Notes under the pieces: model-generated | Told to the model about the DNA's origin: nothing | The model's database searches: none | What the model saw: the letters and a program-made list of their open reading frames with translations, nothing else | NCBI GenBank assembly: GCA_028554755.1 | Contig: JAPTOF010000003.1 | Span: 12,728,501 to 12,792,500 of the forward strand | Direction: 5' to 3' | DNA from: Cordia subcordata | Taxonomy: Eukaryota; Streptophyta; Magnoliopsida; Boraginales; Cordiaceae | DNA: 64,000 bases | Part shown: positions 21,884 through 34,537 of the stretch, piece by piece | How positions within the stretch are numbered: position 1 is the stretch's first letter | Layout: every line of letters begins with the position of its first letter | Made by a program: the position numbers and the translations under genes

Positions 21884-23774
21884 TGATGTGCTTTGATTTG
21901 GTGTGTGTTTGTATTGCATTTTCTATATATTTTAGAGGTGTTATGTGCATATATAGTGGCATTAATGTAATACATTTGGTAGGAGTAAGCTTAAGTGAAG
22001 ATAATTGTACATAGTTGAGTTTGATATATAAACGCTACACTAATTGCGTGTTTTGATGATTTAGGTGAGTCTTGGGTTGCTGAAGATCTTACAAGATGAT
22101 GGGTGATAAAGACAAAAGGTGTACAGGTCGTGGGGAAGAGGTCGGAGGCAAAGAACATGAAGATTGAAGCAAAGGAAGAGCTAGTCGACCACCTAAGGCT
22201 ACTGACTCACCGGTAGGGTCAGCTGACAAATCTGAAGAACAGAAAAGCTTACTAGCTGAACCTACTGGTTGACCGATAAGGCCAACCGATAATTCTAGAA
22301 AGCCACTTAGAGAACCAATCAACCCCGCCATCTACCGGTCAACTAATAGGGTTCGACCTACAGCGTCGCTGCTGCTTATAAATAAGACCCAATTTTCAAC
22401 ATTTATTATCATCCACTCACACACACCTCACACCCACTTTACACACGTACCAAACCTTAACTCACCACTTCACGCACACCTTTTCACACACTTCCCACTT
22501 GGATTCGATCTTGTTTGGAGTGATTTAACAACTTTGGAGTGAGAACTTACTCAAATTTTGTACAAGTATAGCTAGGATGGAAGGGAAGTTTCATATTCTC
22601 TTTCATCCTATGTTCATTTATGTTTGAATAGACTTGATTAGGGTGATTTAGCTTGTGTAATGGGTTGATTTAATACTCTTAAGTTATGGGATTTGATGGC
22701 TTAATACATATATATATACACACACACTTTGTTTTTCTTGTTGAATGGATTTTATTCAACACATATCTAGATGTTCAATTAAATGCCTATGTGAGTAGTA
22801 TGTATATAAATTGGAGTTAATTTGCTACTAAATATGTCTAATCTATTCTATAATCATGTCTATGTGTTTATGTGTGGATTTAATGAAGTATATATTGCTT
22901 TTATTCATGTCCATGTGTATGATAACATGCCTAGTAGTTAATATAACTTCAATAATGCCTACATGTTGATACCCAATTGCTATTGATGGTGTAATCTAAG
23001 CATAACGATGTTGGTAATTGAATAGATCCATGTATTCGCAAACACCATAGGCAAGAACATGTAGGATTGCGCACATAAGTCAAATCCCGATTTAGTGACT
23101 CTAGAATGATGATACACAATTTAGGACCAGCCTAAATCGAGCCCTCTTTAGCTTTAAATCCAGCTAATAGGAATCTAGGTAGGTTTAGTCAACCTTAGTA
23201 ACTGTAGGTCTTAGCTTTAAATCCAACTAGAGGTTTAGGAACTAGGGTAAGTTTGTTCTAGGTCACCTAGGAAGCTATTTAGTCGCTCCTATAGCCCTAG
23301 GTCATAAGGACCACGCTGCAACTCTAGGAGTACATGCCTAGGATTGAACCCACCCTGAGTCCTAGGGATAAATTAGGATACTAATTAGCAACCTAATAAA
23401 GACTGTCCCATAGTTAAGCCATTCCCCATAATCCCATAGCATAAGAGTCTAGAATCACCCATTAGCGAGCATAAGTTACCCTAACCCATTCCAATTGTCA
23501 ATTTCCCTCTAGATTAGTTTGTTTTCCTGTCTTCCATTCCCATTTCCTATAGAGTAGCTTTATTTTCCTTCATTTAATCTCCCATATATCCAAAAAGCAC
23601 AAAAAATATGGTTAGTTTAAGTTTTCTTTTTAGGCACTTTCTAGGACACACACGCATATGGTCCTTTCCACAATATAGCCTCCTTGTGGTTTGACTCTCG
23701 TTCTCGTACACACTATATTACATTGATCTGGGCGCTTGCAAGTCTTTAGGGCTTGCAGCTCTAGAGAGACATCA
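21884..23774 (+). repeat. 3' LTR of D element 2 (1891 bp)
   Basis: Starts TGATGTGCTTTG, ends GAGAGACATCA; TGATGT/ACATCA form a 6-bp inverted end pair. Contains GGTCGACC-like modules at 22,180-22,345, a TATA-like TTATAAATAAG at 22376, and the D-specific internal repeats. Noncoding. Confidence 0.75.
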
Positions 23775-24756
23775 AATGACGCAACATAATTCGAAGAACA
23801 AGGAAAGCTATAGAAAGTAGCAGGAACCCGAAAACACCAACACCAATCTTGAACACTGTATTACAACAACAAAAACCAAGAAAGAAAGAAACTATATACA
23901 AGGTGAGAAAAAAAAGAAAAGAATATAAGAGAAGAAAAGAGACGTATCACTAGTCAGAATATAGGCAAAGCCTAGACTAGCTAGCATATAAGCTTTACTC
24001 ACTTTCTAGAGAGAGTCACTAGAGAAAGAGAGAGAGTTGTACAGACACATAGTCAGGTTATCCATCACTAGAAACAATTAATTTTCAAAAATATTTTGTA
24101 GCATGTTAGTATCCTTATTTAATGAATATATTTTTAAATTTAGGTAATTAAATAATTTCTAATATATTTAGTATTATATACATAAATTTAACAAGTCCAT
24201 GCATAGCTTGGGTTATTTCTTAATTCATTTTAATATATTAAACTTTTTGTTTTCAAGCCATGTTATAGTGTCACATTAGCATTTACATAGCATATATATT
24301 TTATTTTTCAATTTTTACGTTATTCTAAAACATTAATGCTTGCATAATATACTTCATGTATTAAATAAAATAAATTTAATAATTAAAAAACTAAAATTTA
24401 AAAGTCAAAAACTAAAAAATTAAAAATAAAAATAGAAAATTAAAAATAAAAAGTAAAAAAATTTAAAATATACGAAATCAAAAATTAAATAATTTAAAAA
24501 TCAAAATATTTAAAATTAAAAGTTAGAAATTAAGAATTAATAAGTAAAGGTAATAAATTTAAACAAATAAATAGAATTTTAAATAAATTTATGACTATAT
24601 CAGACGTTTGATACAAAAATAAATAAAAAGCCTTGCAAAGTATAGAGTATAATCATGCTAGTTAATTTGAAAATTATGGACTAGCTTGTTACTATTGTTA
24701 AAATTCGAATCCAAAAATCTAAAAATTAAAAAACCCGAATCCAAATATCCGAACTT
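23775..24756. other. AT-rich noncoding DNA
   Basis: No gene seen. 24,310-24,600 is low-complexity A/T sequence made of AAAATTAAAA-type repeats. Confidence 0.6.
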
Positions 24757-25027
24757 ATAGTGTGTTTGGAATGATCTTATTTTAAGATACTCATCCTATT
24801 GAAATTTGGAGATATCTTATAAAATTTAAGATATCTTATTATATACACCATGCATTTTACAGTTGTAAAAAATAAAATAGAAAGGATTGTTTATTTCTTA
24901 TAAGATAAAAAGTATGGTTTTGTTTTAAATTTTCATAGGATGCATGATAAGATTTCTTAAATCTTATAAGATTTACCCTCATTTCAATAAGATAAGTATC
25001 TTAAAATAAGACTATAACAAACGGAGC
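24757..25027. mobile_element. MITE-like element with long terminal inverted repeats
   Basis: The first about 70 bp (from GTGTGTTTGGAATG at 24,759) and the reverse complement of the last about 70 bp (ending near 25,026) match closely around CTTATTTTAAGATACT and CTTATAA. It is about 270 bp and has no coding capacity. Target duplications are not clear, so the superfamily is left open. Confidence 0.65.
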
Positions 25028-25124
25028 ATTATTCTCGACCCCACCACGTTGTCCAGGAAGCAGTTAAAACGGTTATAAGTGCGTTTCTTGTCTACCTAAT
25101 AAACGCCCAAGGCTTTGGTGCAGG

Positions 25125-25139
25125 ACACACACACACACA
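25125..25139. repeat. (AC)n microsatellite
   Basis: Short run of AC dinucleotides upstream of the first exon of the membrane protein gene. Confidence 0.8.
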
Positions 25140-25431
25140 TAGTGAGTGCGGCCGATTCTAACGTGACCAGAGCTTGGGACACAACCTAGAAGCTAACGAA
25201 CAATTTGACTTGACTTTAAAACACAAAAACTCTTATTTGTCCAATCGACTCCAATTTGGAGTGGAATTTTTTTAAGCATTGACTCGGTTGATGATCATAC
25301 ACGTTTCCTCTATTCGTCCGTCAACTATGTCCTCAGTCTTTTGTCCACGTCCACACCCTATTCAATAACAATTAAACACGGGTTCATAATGAAGTCGAAC
25401 AATTGTTTATGAGAATCTTAAGAGGTCTTTG

Positions 25432-28400
25432 ATGATTCTGTTAGCAGATACAATGATGATTCGTTGGAGGATGTTGTTATTTGTTCTTATATCTCTTGTT
25501 GTACCAGAATCAGATGCGTCTTTCATTGAATTTTCTCGAATATCAGGCCAAGTTGTTCAATCCGAGAGGAAGTCAAATCAGGTACGTATGGCATACATGG
25601 ATGATTTATTCATGTTAAGGTTACGAGATAAGATTGTAAATTATAAGAATGTTGGCTTTTCTTTTCTTTTTTCCTTCAATTTTTTTTTCCTGTTTTTCGA
25701 TTTTTTTTGGGTTATGTGCAGATGTCTCCTTCACCAATGCTGGTTCCAGGCCCTGCTGATCCACCAAAAGCTGCCACACTTGGTGACGGAGCGTGTGATA
25801 AGGTTTCGTTGAAGTGCCACGATGTCATCGACAATATGACCGCCTGTCTTCCCTCGGCCACGAATGGTAATCAAAATCTTTGAGTCCCTTCTCAATTGGT
25901 TGGTTATGTGCCTGTATCTGTGTATACCCGCGTACCATATATTTGCATCTTTGTTTCTGTACATTTCTGTAATATGTTGCTACTTGTGTAAGTGAAGCAA
26001 ATTCCAAAGGCGAATGCAATGATATAGTCATTTTCTATCCATTGAATTTGTAGCTTCAGTACTCTTATTTGGGGACTAAATGTCATTTTGTTTATTGCCG
26101 ATTCTGAAAATCTACTTTCAGTTATTGCTTGTGTATTGACATCAAACTCTTGGAGTTGCTGCTTTATTTTCATTTTGCTATCTTGCTAATGCTGTTTTCT
26201 TCTTCTCGAGTGCAAGAAAAATTGTAAACTATTATTTGTTTGGGGCAGTGGAATTATGATATGATGCCTGCAATGCCTAGGAAATTGTTATTTGTGGGTG
26301 GTAGTTTACGCTAGTCTTGACATGATATGGATGAAGGCAATTGATGAAACTGTCCACCAAGAACAAAGTACATAGTCCTCCCATTAGACATATGACTTCC
26401 CCATTCATTTTCATGGGTGAGGAGGTCTCTTGTTGCAGCTGTTTATATGTGAATCAACTAGAGAAGAGGGAGGTTTGTTAAAGTTCACAAGCTCAAACAG
26501 AAGCATTCAGTTTGTAGCATTTGTTTTTGCTAAAGTCTTATATGTTGATTTTAGTTATCATAATGCATAAGGAAAGAGGACGAGTCAGAGTCATAAGTTT
26601 TTAAAGCTTTCGTATTTTGTTCCCGCACATTGTTATACCCTATATTATTATACAGGGGTTTTCGACAAGTAATTCCCAAAGTATTTGCTTTAGCTCTGTC
26701 TTAGCAACAGAATCAAGAATCAATACTCAATAAGCCAGACTTTCATTGGCCTAATGTAAACAAACTTGGGAAATATAAAGATATTCTTTTATCAACGTCA
26801 GATGTTTCTCATGTTATTTTGTTGTATTAGTCCATTGAAGAGCCACTTCTACCAGAAAATCTTTTAGCGTTGTCATTTGCCAACAAAGGCAAATGGTTAA
26901 TATTCAAATGCTTTTCTTCCTCCATCTCCTGGTTCTACGTGAACAATTAGTGCTCTAATTAGAATGAGTTCATCTCCAGCTGGTGAAGTTGTAGTCTTTC
27001 AATTTATGTGTTTCATACATGTAGACTGGAACCCCAGTTTGTATTTTCAGCAGTTCACATTGTTGGTGAGAATGATATGGGGAAATTTGATATACAAATG
27101 TGTTCTGGTTCTTCCATCCATATAGCAATAGCAATGAAGAGTCAGGAACTTCTATCTATATTGGAAGAACTAAATAAGCTACTTAGTTCATGTACCATCT
27201 TGGCCCTGTCAAACAATGAAGAACTGGGACCGAAAGCTTGAAATCTACGTTCCTTTTCTGTAGTGCTATCAAACAATTCAGTTTCATGTCTCTCTTTAGA
27301 ATTGTGAACATTTTCTCTTCTCGAGTCTGTAAGCCCTTCATGTTGTCTTCTTTATGGTCAAGCAGCTAGGATGACCAACAGCACTATCACAGGGGTTTGT
27401 GAAATATCCAGCAAGTGTACACTTAAAAATGCTCAATAGGTTCCTGAGTTGTAAGTAGTAATTTGCAGATCTTCTATATTGCAGAAGTGATTGTTGTTTT
27501 GTTAATTGAGTAATGAGAACATAAGGACTAACCATATGGTTGTGTGAGTGCATTAGATCCAATAAGCTGAATGCTTTAAACAATTGCACAAGTTCTTAAA
27601 TGGGAAACAGTAGTATATGGGAGAGAGTAAATTGTTGTGACCTTTGACATAATTGAAATATAAGATGACTAAAATTGTTGAGCCACAAAAATTTGATCAT
27701 GGTGGATTTGGGCTTTAACAGCCACCTCCTTTGAACTGAAAATGCCACCCAATGCCCCTTCTTGATGCTATAAAAACAGGAGATGGTGTACGTATTTGTA
27801 TGAGAGAGTCTAGAGATGAAATATCAATTGAAGTGATTAGATCATTCAGAGGCCCTTCTGGGCTTTCCTGAAAACAATTGCAAAAGAATTTTGTCATTGG
27901 CTGTTCATAGAATCATTGTTTTGTTGAGGGAGTACTTATATTGGAATCAGACTATTAAGAGCTGAACCATGTTAACCCTTGTTTTTGCTCTTGTTTCACA
28001 CAATTCTTTGGACAATCCTGGAACAGCTGAATAGCCTGTATTCCACGTTGTTATTGACTAAAGCTTTTGATTTCTCAAGTTATACAGGGATCTGAGTATT
28101 TAGTTTAGTGTACATGTATAATCACACTACAAACTTCATTATTAGGACTATTAGCCAATCGTTGAGGATCTTTGACTCTAAACACTTGACGTGTTAGGAT
28201 CAAATATATTACTCAAAGACTGCAAATACTTCAATCTAATGTCTGCAAATTTTAATTACAGTATAGCTATCTTCAAATTTATTAGATTCATTGACCTCAA
28301 AACTTGAGGAATTATATGATGGAGTAATCAGAGCATCTGATGGACATAAGTCATGCTTATTCTTCAGCTCCTGTATCTGTACCAACCCTATTGGTTACCA

Positions 28401-31132
28401 TTGCTAATTTTCATCTTTAAGTGAAGATTTTCTCATTGATAAGTTTCGAAGTTATTCCTACAGTTGCCAAGCAAGGTATTTTATCTCTCAGCATCCTCAT
28501 GACATTAGTAAATTTTAGATCATGAAGATCAATATGCTATTGATTAGATTTAACCCTTCTTCTTTGACATGAATCTCAAATAGCCAAAAGTTCCCTCAGC
28601 CTCTGGGAAGATGGCCTCAATTAACCAGAAGATAATTAGCAGAGAAAGACAACTTCTATAGATATTAATTACAACTTCAGATTTCTTGTGTTGTTTTTCT
28701 CTTCCTTTTCTGCCATCATGCTGAGAATCTTTCTCTTTGTTTCCCATTATTCATCTGGGCAGCAAGAGGGTGGCAGGAGGGTGTACTAGACACCTATGCA
28801 TCTATAGAACTAAGATATGAAAAATGGTTGGTACAGTTGAATAGTATGCTGTCAGCCTCCCATGAAAGATGGAGGGAAATTGGGAGTAACAGGTTCATTT
28901 GGATATGCCAACTTGCCAATTGTTCCAGGACACAAATTAGACCATTTGCAATGCTTAAGCTTCATACAGTGTCCCTTGTTGACTTTAATAATTCAAGTAT
29001 TGAAGCATTTTCTCTTATAAAGCTCAGGCAAATCTTATTTTCAAAATGGAGTCCTAATGTAGCAATGTACTACCAGGTCCATAACCCTTCATCTTGATAT
29101 TATAATAGCCTGCGGAAAAGTGAGAAATGAAAAAACAGGAACTACAGAACAATTTATTTACTCTGAAAGTGTACCATAGCTGAGCATAAAATATCTAAGC
29201 TTTGCTCTCTAATATATGAGCCAAGATGGACTTCATTTACTTCAAGGGTCAGGCAGCCTCAAGTTAATCAAGGATGACTTGCTCCATTTGTGAGAAGCTT
29301 CATTTTGTTAACTCCAAGTAAAAAGGATCAGAATAGGGATTATGATTTTATGTGACGAGAAAGGCATTTGAGAAGGAAAAAGAAATTATTCTGTGGAATG
29401 ACCCTGCAATGCTATTTGTCTACTTGTTTGCTAGCTTATATTCAAGGCTCTAGAGATTATATTAATCGAGCCCCTTCATTTTTTTTCAGGCAGTTAATTT
29501 TTTAGCATGAGATTGGATCAAAGTACTCAAATAAGTTAGTACCAAGCTTACTTGTGCCCATCTAAGCCCCATCCCTTTTGCTCCAGTTCCAATAATTTTC
29601 ACATTTTAGGTTATTCTTATTTAAATTATATCATAGTATTCTTGGTGACTGTATGATAGATGATATATGGTATGCCTTGGGTGTCACTGCATGGGGGTAA
29701 TGGCAAAATGCCTGGGTTGATGACAATTACAATGGTTGGGCAAAATGCCCCCATCTCTTCCTTCTGCAAACGCGAGCACTTTCCATTCGAGAAACTTTGT
29801 TATTGATCTGAAGTCCCATTTGATCATATTGTTGAAACATTCTTCATCACTTTACATCTGTCTGCATATAGCTTCACTTGTTCAAGCTTTGAGGCTCTTG
29901 TTCAGTGCCAATAGGTAGGTACCGTTTAGCTCGTGATTTGATGTTGCTTTAAAATGGATACTAGGAGTGTTTTAGTTTGCAGCTTTATCATATTTCCTGG
30001 AAAATCATTTCTGCTGGGAAAGATAATATAAGCAGGTAAAACGTATTCCTGGGCAGGTGGGAGGATTTGCGAGATCAATGAAAAACTAGAGAGACACAGT
30101 TTAATTTCTTAGAGGTAAAATTTTGAAACTGTGGCAGTCGGGTGCTTCAAGTTAATAATTTTTTCTATCTAGAATGTTTAGTGATATGAGTTTGATGCAA
30201 TTAGTTGATGTTATTTGTGTGTGTATATTAATATTTTATGTGAAGCACATGCTATTTGGCTGTCAAGCAGTTTGCTACTTTGTTGCGCTTAATATCTTTG
30301 TGAATTATGTGAAATTATTTAGTCCAGAACGCTTGAAATACCTGTTTCTCTTGCAGGCTTGCGAGGATCAGCTTTGCATGTCCAGAATGATGGTGAGAGA
30401 CACATGAACTTGACGGTTACCATTCTTCCTGTGAATTATACCTATGATAATATAGAGATACCGAAGCATCAATTCAAGAAGGTATATATCCATTGTTGCT
30501 ATCTTGGTCTCTGTCAACCTATTAGTGTATGTTATAGAAAGAGAAGATCGAATCTTTAGGAAATTGATACTTATCGTCATTCTATTTTCTTCTTAAGAGT
30601 AGAATATGACTGTGCATCTAATATGAGTCTGTCAGTCTGAATGCCTTGTTTAATTGCAGTCTAATGCCTTCTACTTCCGTTGGCTCTTTATTAGATTAAC
30701 ATCTCATCAAATATCGGGGGAAGCTCATCTATTTTACTGAACGGTGGAAATGGAAATTGTGTAATTTACATTGGAGCCACTGCCCGGCTAGAAAGGTTGT
30801 TTGGAGGATATGTAACGCCGATCAATGCAGCATACCTCGTGTTTGGGACAATCGTGCTAATTGGAGGAATATGGGCCTGCTGTAGAATGAGAGAAAAGGA
30901 ACGGCATCTTGATGGAGTTCCATATCAGGAACTTGAAATGGAGCAACAGCAGCAACAGCAGTCCTTACCATATGTAGGTGTGGAAACATCAGATAATTGG
31001 GACCAAAGTTGGGATGACGACTGGGATGAAGAAAAAGCAGTGAGGTCACCAGGCGAAACTCTTCTACGGAGTAGACTGGCAAATGGAGTCAATTCGGGGG
31101 TTGTTGATACCGAAGAATGGGGAACTGAATGA
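25432..31132 (+). CDS. Predicted type I single-pass membrane protein, four exons, function unknown
   Basis: Exons read 25432-25581, 25722-25866, 30357-30481 and 30695-31132, all with GT-AG borders and compatible phases, giving about 285 residues. The first ATG is used; ATGs at 25453 and 25456 would put the basic MIRWRMLLF nearer the N-terminus of a signal peptide. The mature part has cysteines (GACDKVSLKCHD, TACLPS), N-glycosylation sequons (NMT, NLT, NYT) and a beta-rich block ending NCVIYIG. One membrane span follows (AYLVFGTIVLIGGIWACC), then basic residues, a glutamine run and an acidic tail WDQSWDDDWDEEKAV. This matches a plant family of transmembrane proteins of unknown function (I think DUF7356, not verified). 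Intron 2 is 4.5 kb, so a small extra exon cannot be excluded. Confidence 0.8.
25867..30356 (+). other. Long intron 2 of the membrane protein gene (4490 bp)
   Basis: No coding sequence, RNA gene or recognisable transposon seen in it. Short frames here have no family features. Confidence 0.6.
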
Positions 31133-34100
31133 GATAATAAATCGATTTTGGGATTAGATAACTGTCATCACCTTAAAGATGAAAATACAAGCAAGGAACT
31201 TCAACTCTACCAACCTGTTTCCTCTAACATTGTGTCACTTCTGATACAAGTTGCTCGGAAAATTGTAATTAATAGATTTTTAATGCATGTTAACACACAG
31301 TTTTGTTCTAGATGCAAAGAATATTTCCTTTTAGTTCATAATCTTCTGTCTCTAGCAAGAATGTCCACGTCATGACCCAGGATCTGATGAAGCAAAGAGT
31401 AACAGATCATAACAAGAATGAGGAACTTTTTCTGCTTTTAACTGTTTGCAAACTTTTAGATAAATTGGTAATTTAATAATAACTCGAACACTAATCCAAG
31501 TAGAGATTTAGTGTGTACACAGTTCTCCCGTCCTTTGATTTCGGGTCTCTCAATAACAGCTTAGACACCCCAGAAAAAGATTGTAGTGCATGCTTGTGGT
31601 GCCATATTATTCACATGATCAAGTCGGAATTTATTGGAAAAGATGCACTTGACCTCCATCACGCCTATCCAGCATTATGGGTTCTCAAATACCCCACAAT
31701 CACGTGTTCAACGAAAAGCTCCATCTATCGGGCATCATTTGGTCTCTCAATAAAGCAAAGAGCCTGATAAAAGTTGAGCATGTCACTGCAGAATCCATTT
31801 CTCTCTTCATTTCAGAATTGAATTATATATATTCTATTGCATTCGCTTGCTTTATCTTTTAGGAGATTATATAAGGTAACAGCTTTTTCTACTTTTTGTG
31901 CCTCATTGCAAACACCCTTTTTGAGTATTATAATCCAGTTCCTAAGGCATGATATAGGATTTCTTGTAAAAGTTCTGAGAGACTGATAATGCAGAATTCA
32001 AATTCCATCTTTGCATGGCAATTGGCATGGCTTAGCATGCAAACGAGGTAGCTCGTCTATGTTAGGTTAGGTGCCATGATGCACTTTGGTGCATGGATCC
32101 CCTCGAGGGAAAAGATCCATGGTAATACACTGTCTAGATTATTTCATCATTACAACATTACTATATATATATATATAAGAATTAATTCGACTGTTTAGAT
32201 TGTTGCGATGACACATATCACTATTAATATTTATAATGATAATTCATAACTTATTTTCAATACCACCTGTTTAAAATAGTTTTAAGGCATACCATAGTTA
32301 CAATGTGAAACTATTTGGATTAACATAACCGAGGATTAAAGAATCAAAACATTTAATTTTCACTTTGAGTGATCAAAAGCCTTCAATGGTCCAAACCTTT
32401 GAACGTGGTCAACTTGGTTTTAGTTCCATGTGCTAGTTGATGATGAAAACCAATTAATGAGCTTCCCTTGGGCCCAACACTTTCCCACTAAAGCTATGTC
32501 TCAAATGTGTATAAACAACCCTCAATCTATTGGGGACAACTCATTCTTGTTATGTGTGCACATGGTTCTAAATTATTTTTTTCTAATTCAATGGTAATTC
32601 CAGCATATTGATGAACTTAACGCCGTTAATAATCTGGTCAAAATACACTTTGTGCAAGGGCTAATATATATGTCTCTGGCAAGATTATGGTCCTATAAAC
32701 TTTTGGAGATTGTGAAGACTGATATTTAGTTTAAATTTATCTGCAGTAGGTATTCTTTTTACATTTTTGAAAATATGTTACTAATATCTTTTAAAGTGTA
32801 TATAGAAATAAATTTTAGAGAGTCACTCTTCATTTCAAACGAACTATTCAAATATTGCACATGTAGAGGGCACCCCTTCTCACACAAGCGAATGTCCAGT
32901 AGTTCATATCCAAGGAAATTCCAATTTAAGAACCAAATAGCAGACTATTCGGTACTAATATTACAGTTGTTTAGGTTCAAGATTATCAAAGACAAGGACA
33001 ACATTTGGATGGTAGAGACAAGAAAGCTAGGTTTTCCTTGTTTTCTTAAAAGGATAAATGTACATACAAGGCTCAAAACTGGGAAAAAGACGAAAAGCAA
33101 AAGATAAAAGAGTAGTAACCATGTGAATTTCAGCAGAAGAAAAGAAAAGCTCCCCTTGTGATTGGAACAAGTTATAAGGAAATGGTCGACAGGAAAAGAA
33201 CAAAAAAAAGAATCAGAAAGAATAAAAAGAGAAAACAAAAATGAAAAACGAAAACAAATGCATTTGAAGAAGTAGAGTGCACCACTAGAAACTGAAGACA
33301 TGGGTCTTAAAATAAAGAACACAAGGGTGCTACCTCAAGGACAGCGTAGTATTATATTCATCACTTAGATTATTTGCTTTGAAGTTGTCGCTAAGAATCT
33401 TTGACAACCCCTCATACAATTAGGTTACTTTTGACTTGCCAAAACATATTCTGACCTGCCACTCTTTACACATTCGTTGTTTAACGTTTAAAAGAAAAAA
33501 AAGTGAATTATACAACAGGTTTCAAGCTTGTCACACTTTTTAACTAGTTCCCTTTATTTTTAAATATTTAAATTATTTCTCAATATTTTACAAATATATT
33601 TAAATTAATCCTCATTATTTTACTCAATTTTTGTTTTGCTAAGTTAAGCACTAATATAAGTCATGAATTTTCTTTTTAAGACAATAAAACTCATTTGACT
33701 ATATTTTTATGAAATGTTAAAAATTAATATTAATGTTTTTGAAATAATGGAGATTGAATTGAAATTAAATGACAGTATTAAGAATTTTTGGCGTAATTTA
33801 CCCTAAAGGGCTTTGTATGTGTGGACTAATGAAGGTGCAGAAGTAGTATGACAATCGGGATTAGCTGGCGTAGAATAATTTTCCCTGGCATTGGACTAAA
33901 TAAATTCCGTTTCTGATGCGTATCATAAGAAGTGCATGACCATAAGTGGCCCCAATGATCCATACCAGAAAATTATTGGATCTCCAAATCAATTCTCATT
34001 TAAAGTTAATTTCATTGTAATCGTGTTTAACCTATTAACATGTCGAGCCAAACCAACTAGCATTTCAAAATAAGTCATTGTAAACTAACCACAAATCCTT

Positions 34101-34537
34101 TACGGAACTATATTATAAGACAAAAACTTACATATGTTATGTGAAGAAAGTCTGGGTCATTGCTTGTCAAACTGAGTTACAATTTCACTTCAATACAAGA
34201 TTATAAATTAGAAGCTAAAAGCTAGAATCAACTGTTAGAGAGCAAAGTTCATAGAGGAAATGGATGAAGATAAAGACCAGGAGAGTAATAATAGACTAAA
34301 CGGTTCCATTTTGGAACCCGGTGAAAAGGAATCCGGTAAACAAGTTGCAGCAATGGAGAAGACATTACAAACATGAAAACTGAAGATCAAAAATTGAGGG
34401 ATTACAAGAAAATGAAAAGAAAATAAACTTCCAACATCTAAATCTGACATCTCCTCATGATTAAGAAAACCGGATTCCTCTTCGCCGGACAAATCATTGT
34501 TTGATACATTTCCCTTAACCTTCTACTTTTGTTTTCG
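31133..34537. other. Intergenic region between two convergent genes
   Basis: Holds the 3' untranslated regions of both genes and AT-rich spacer. A (TA)n run lies at 32162-32178; 33,100-33,260 is A-rich. No gene seen. Confidence 0.6.
32162..32178. repeat. (TA)n microsatellite
   Basis: Short TA run in the intergenic region. Confidence 0.9.

Noticed and set aside
22089..22331. 80-codon minus-strand frame
   Set aside because: Arises from the palindromic modules in a D LTR; repetitive composition, no start context.
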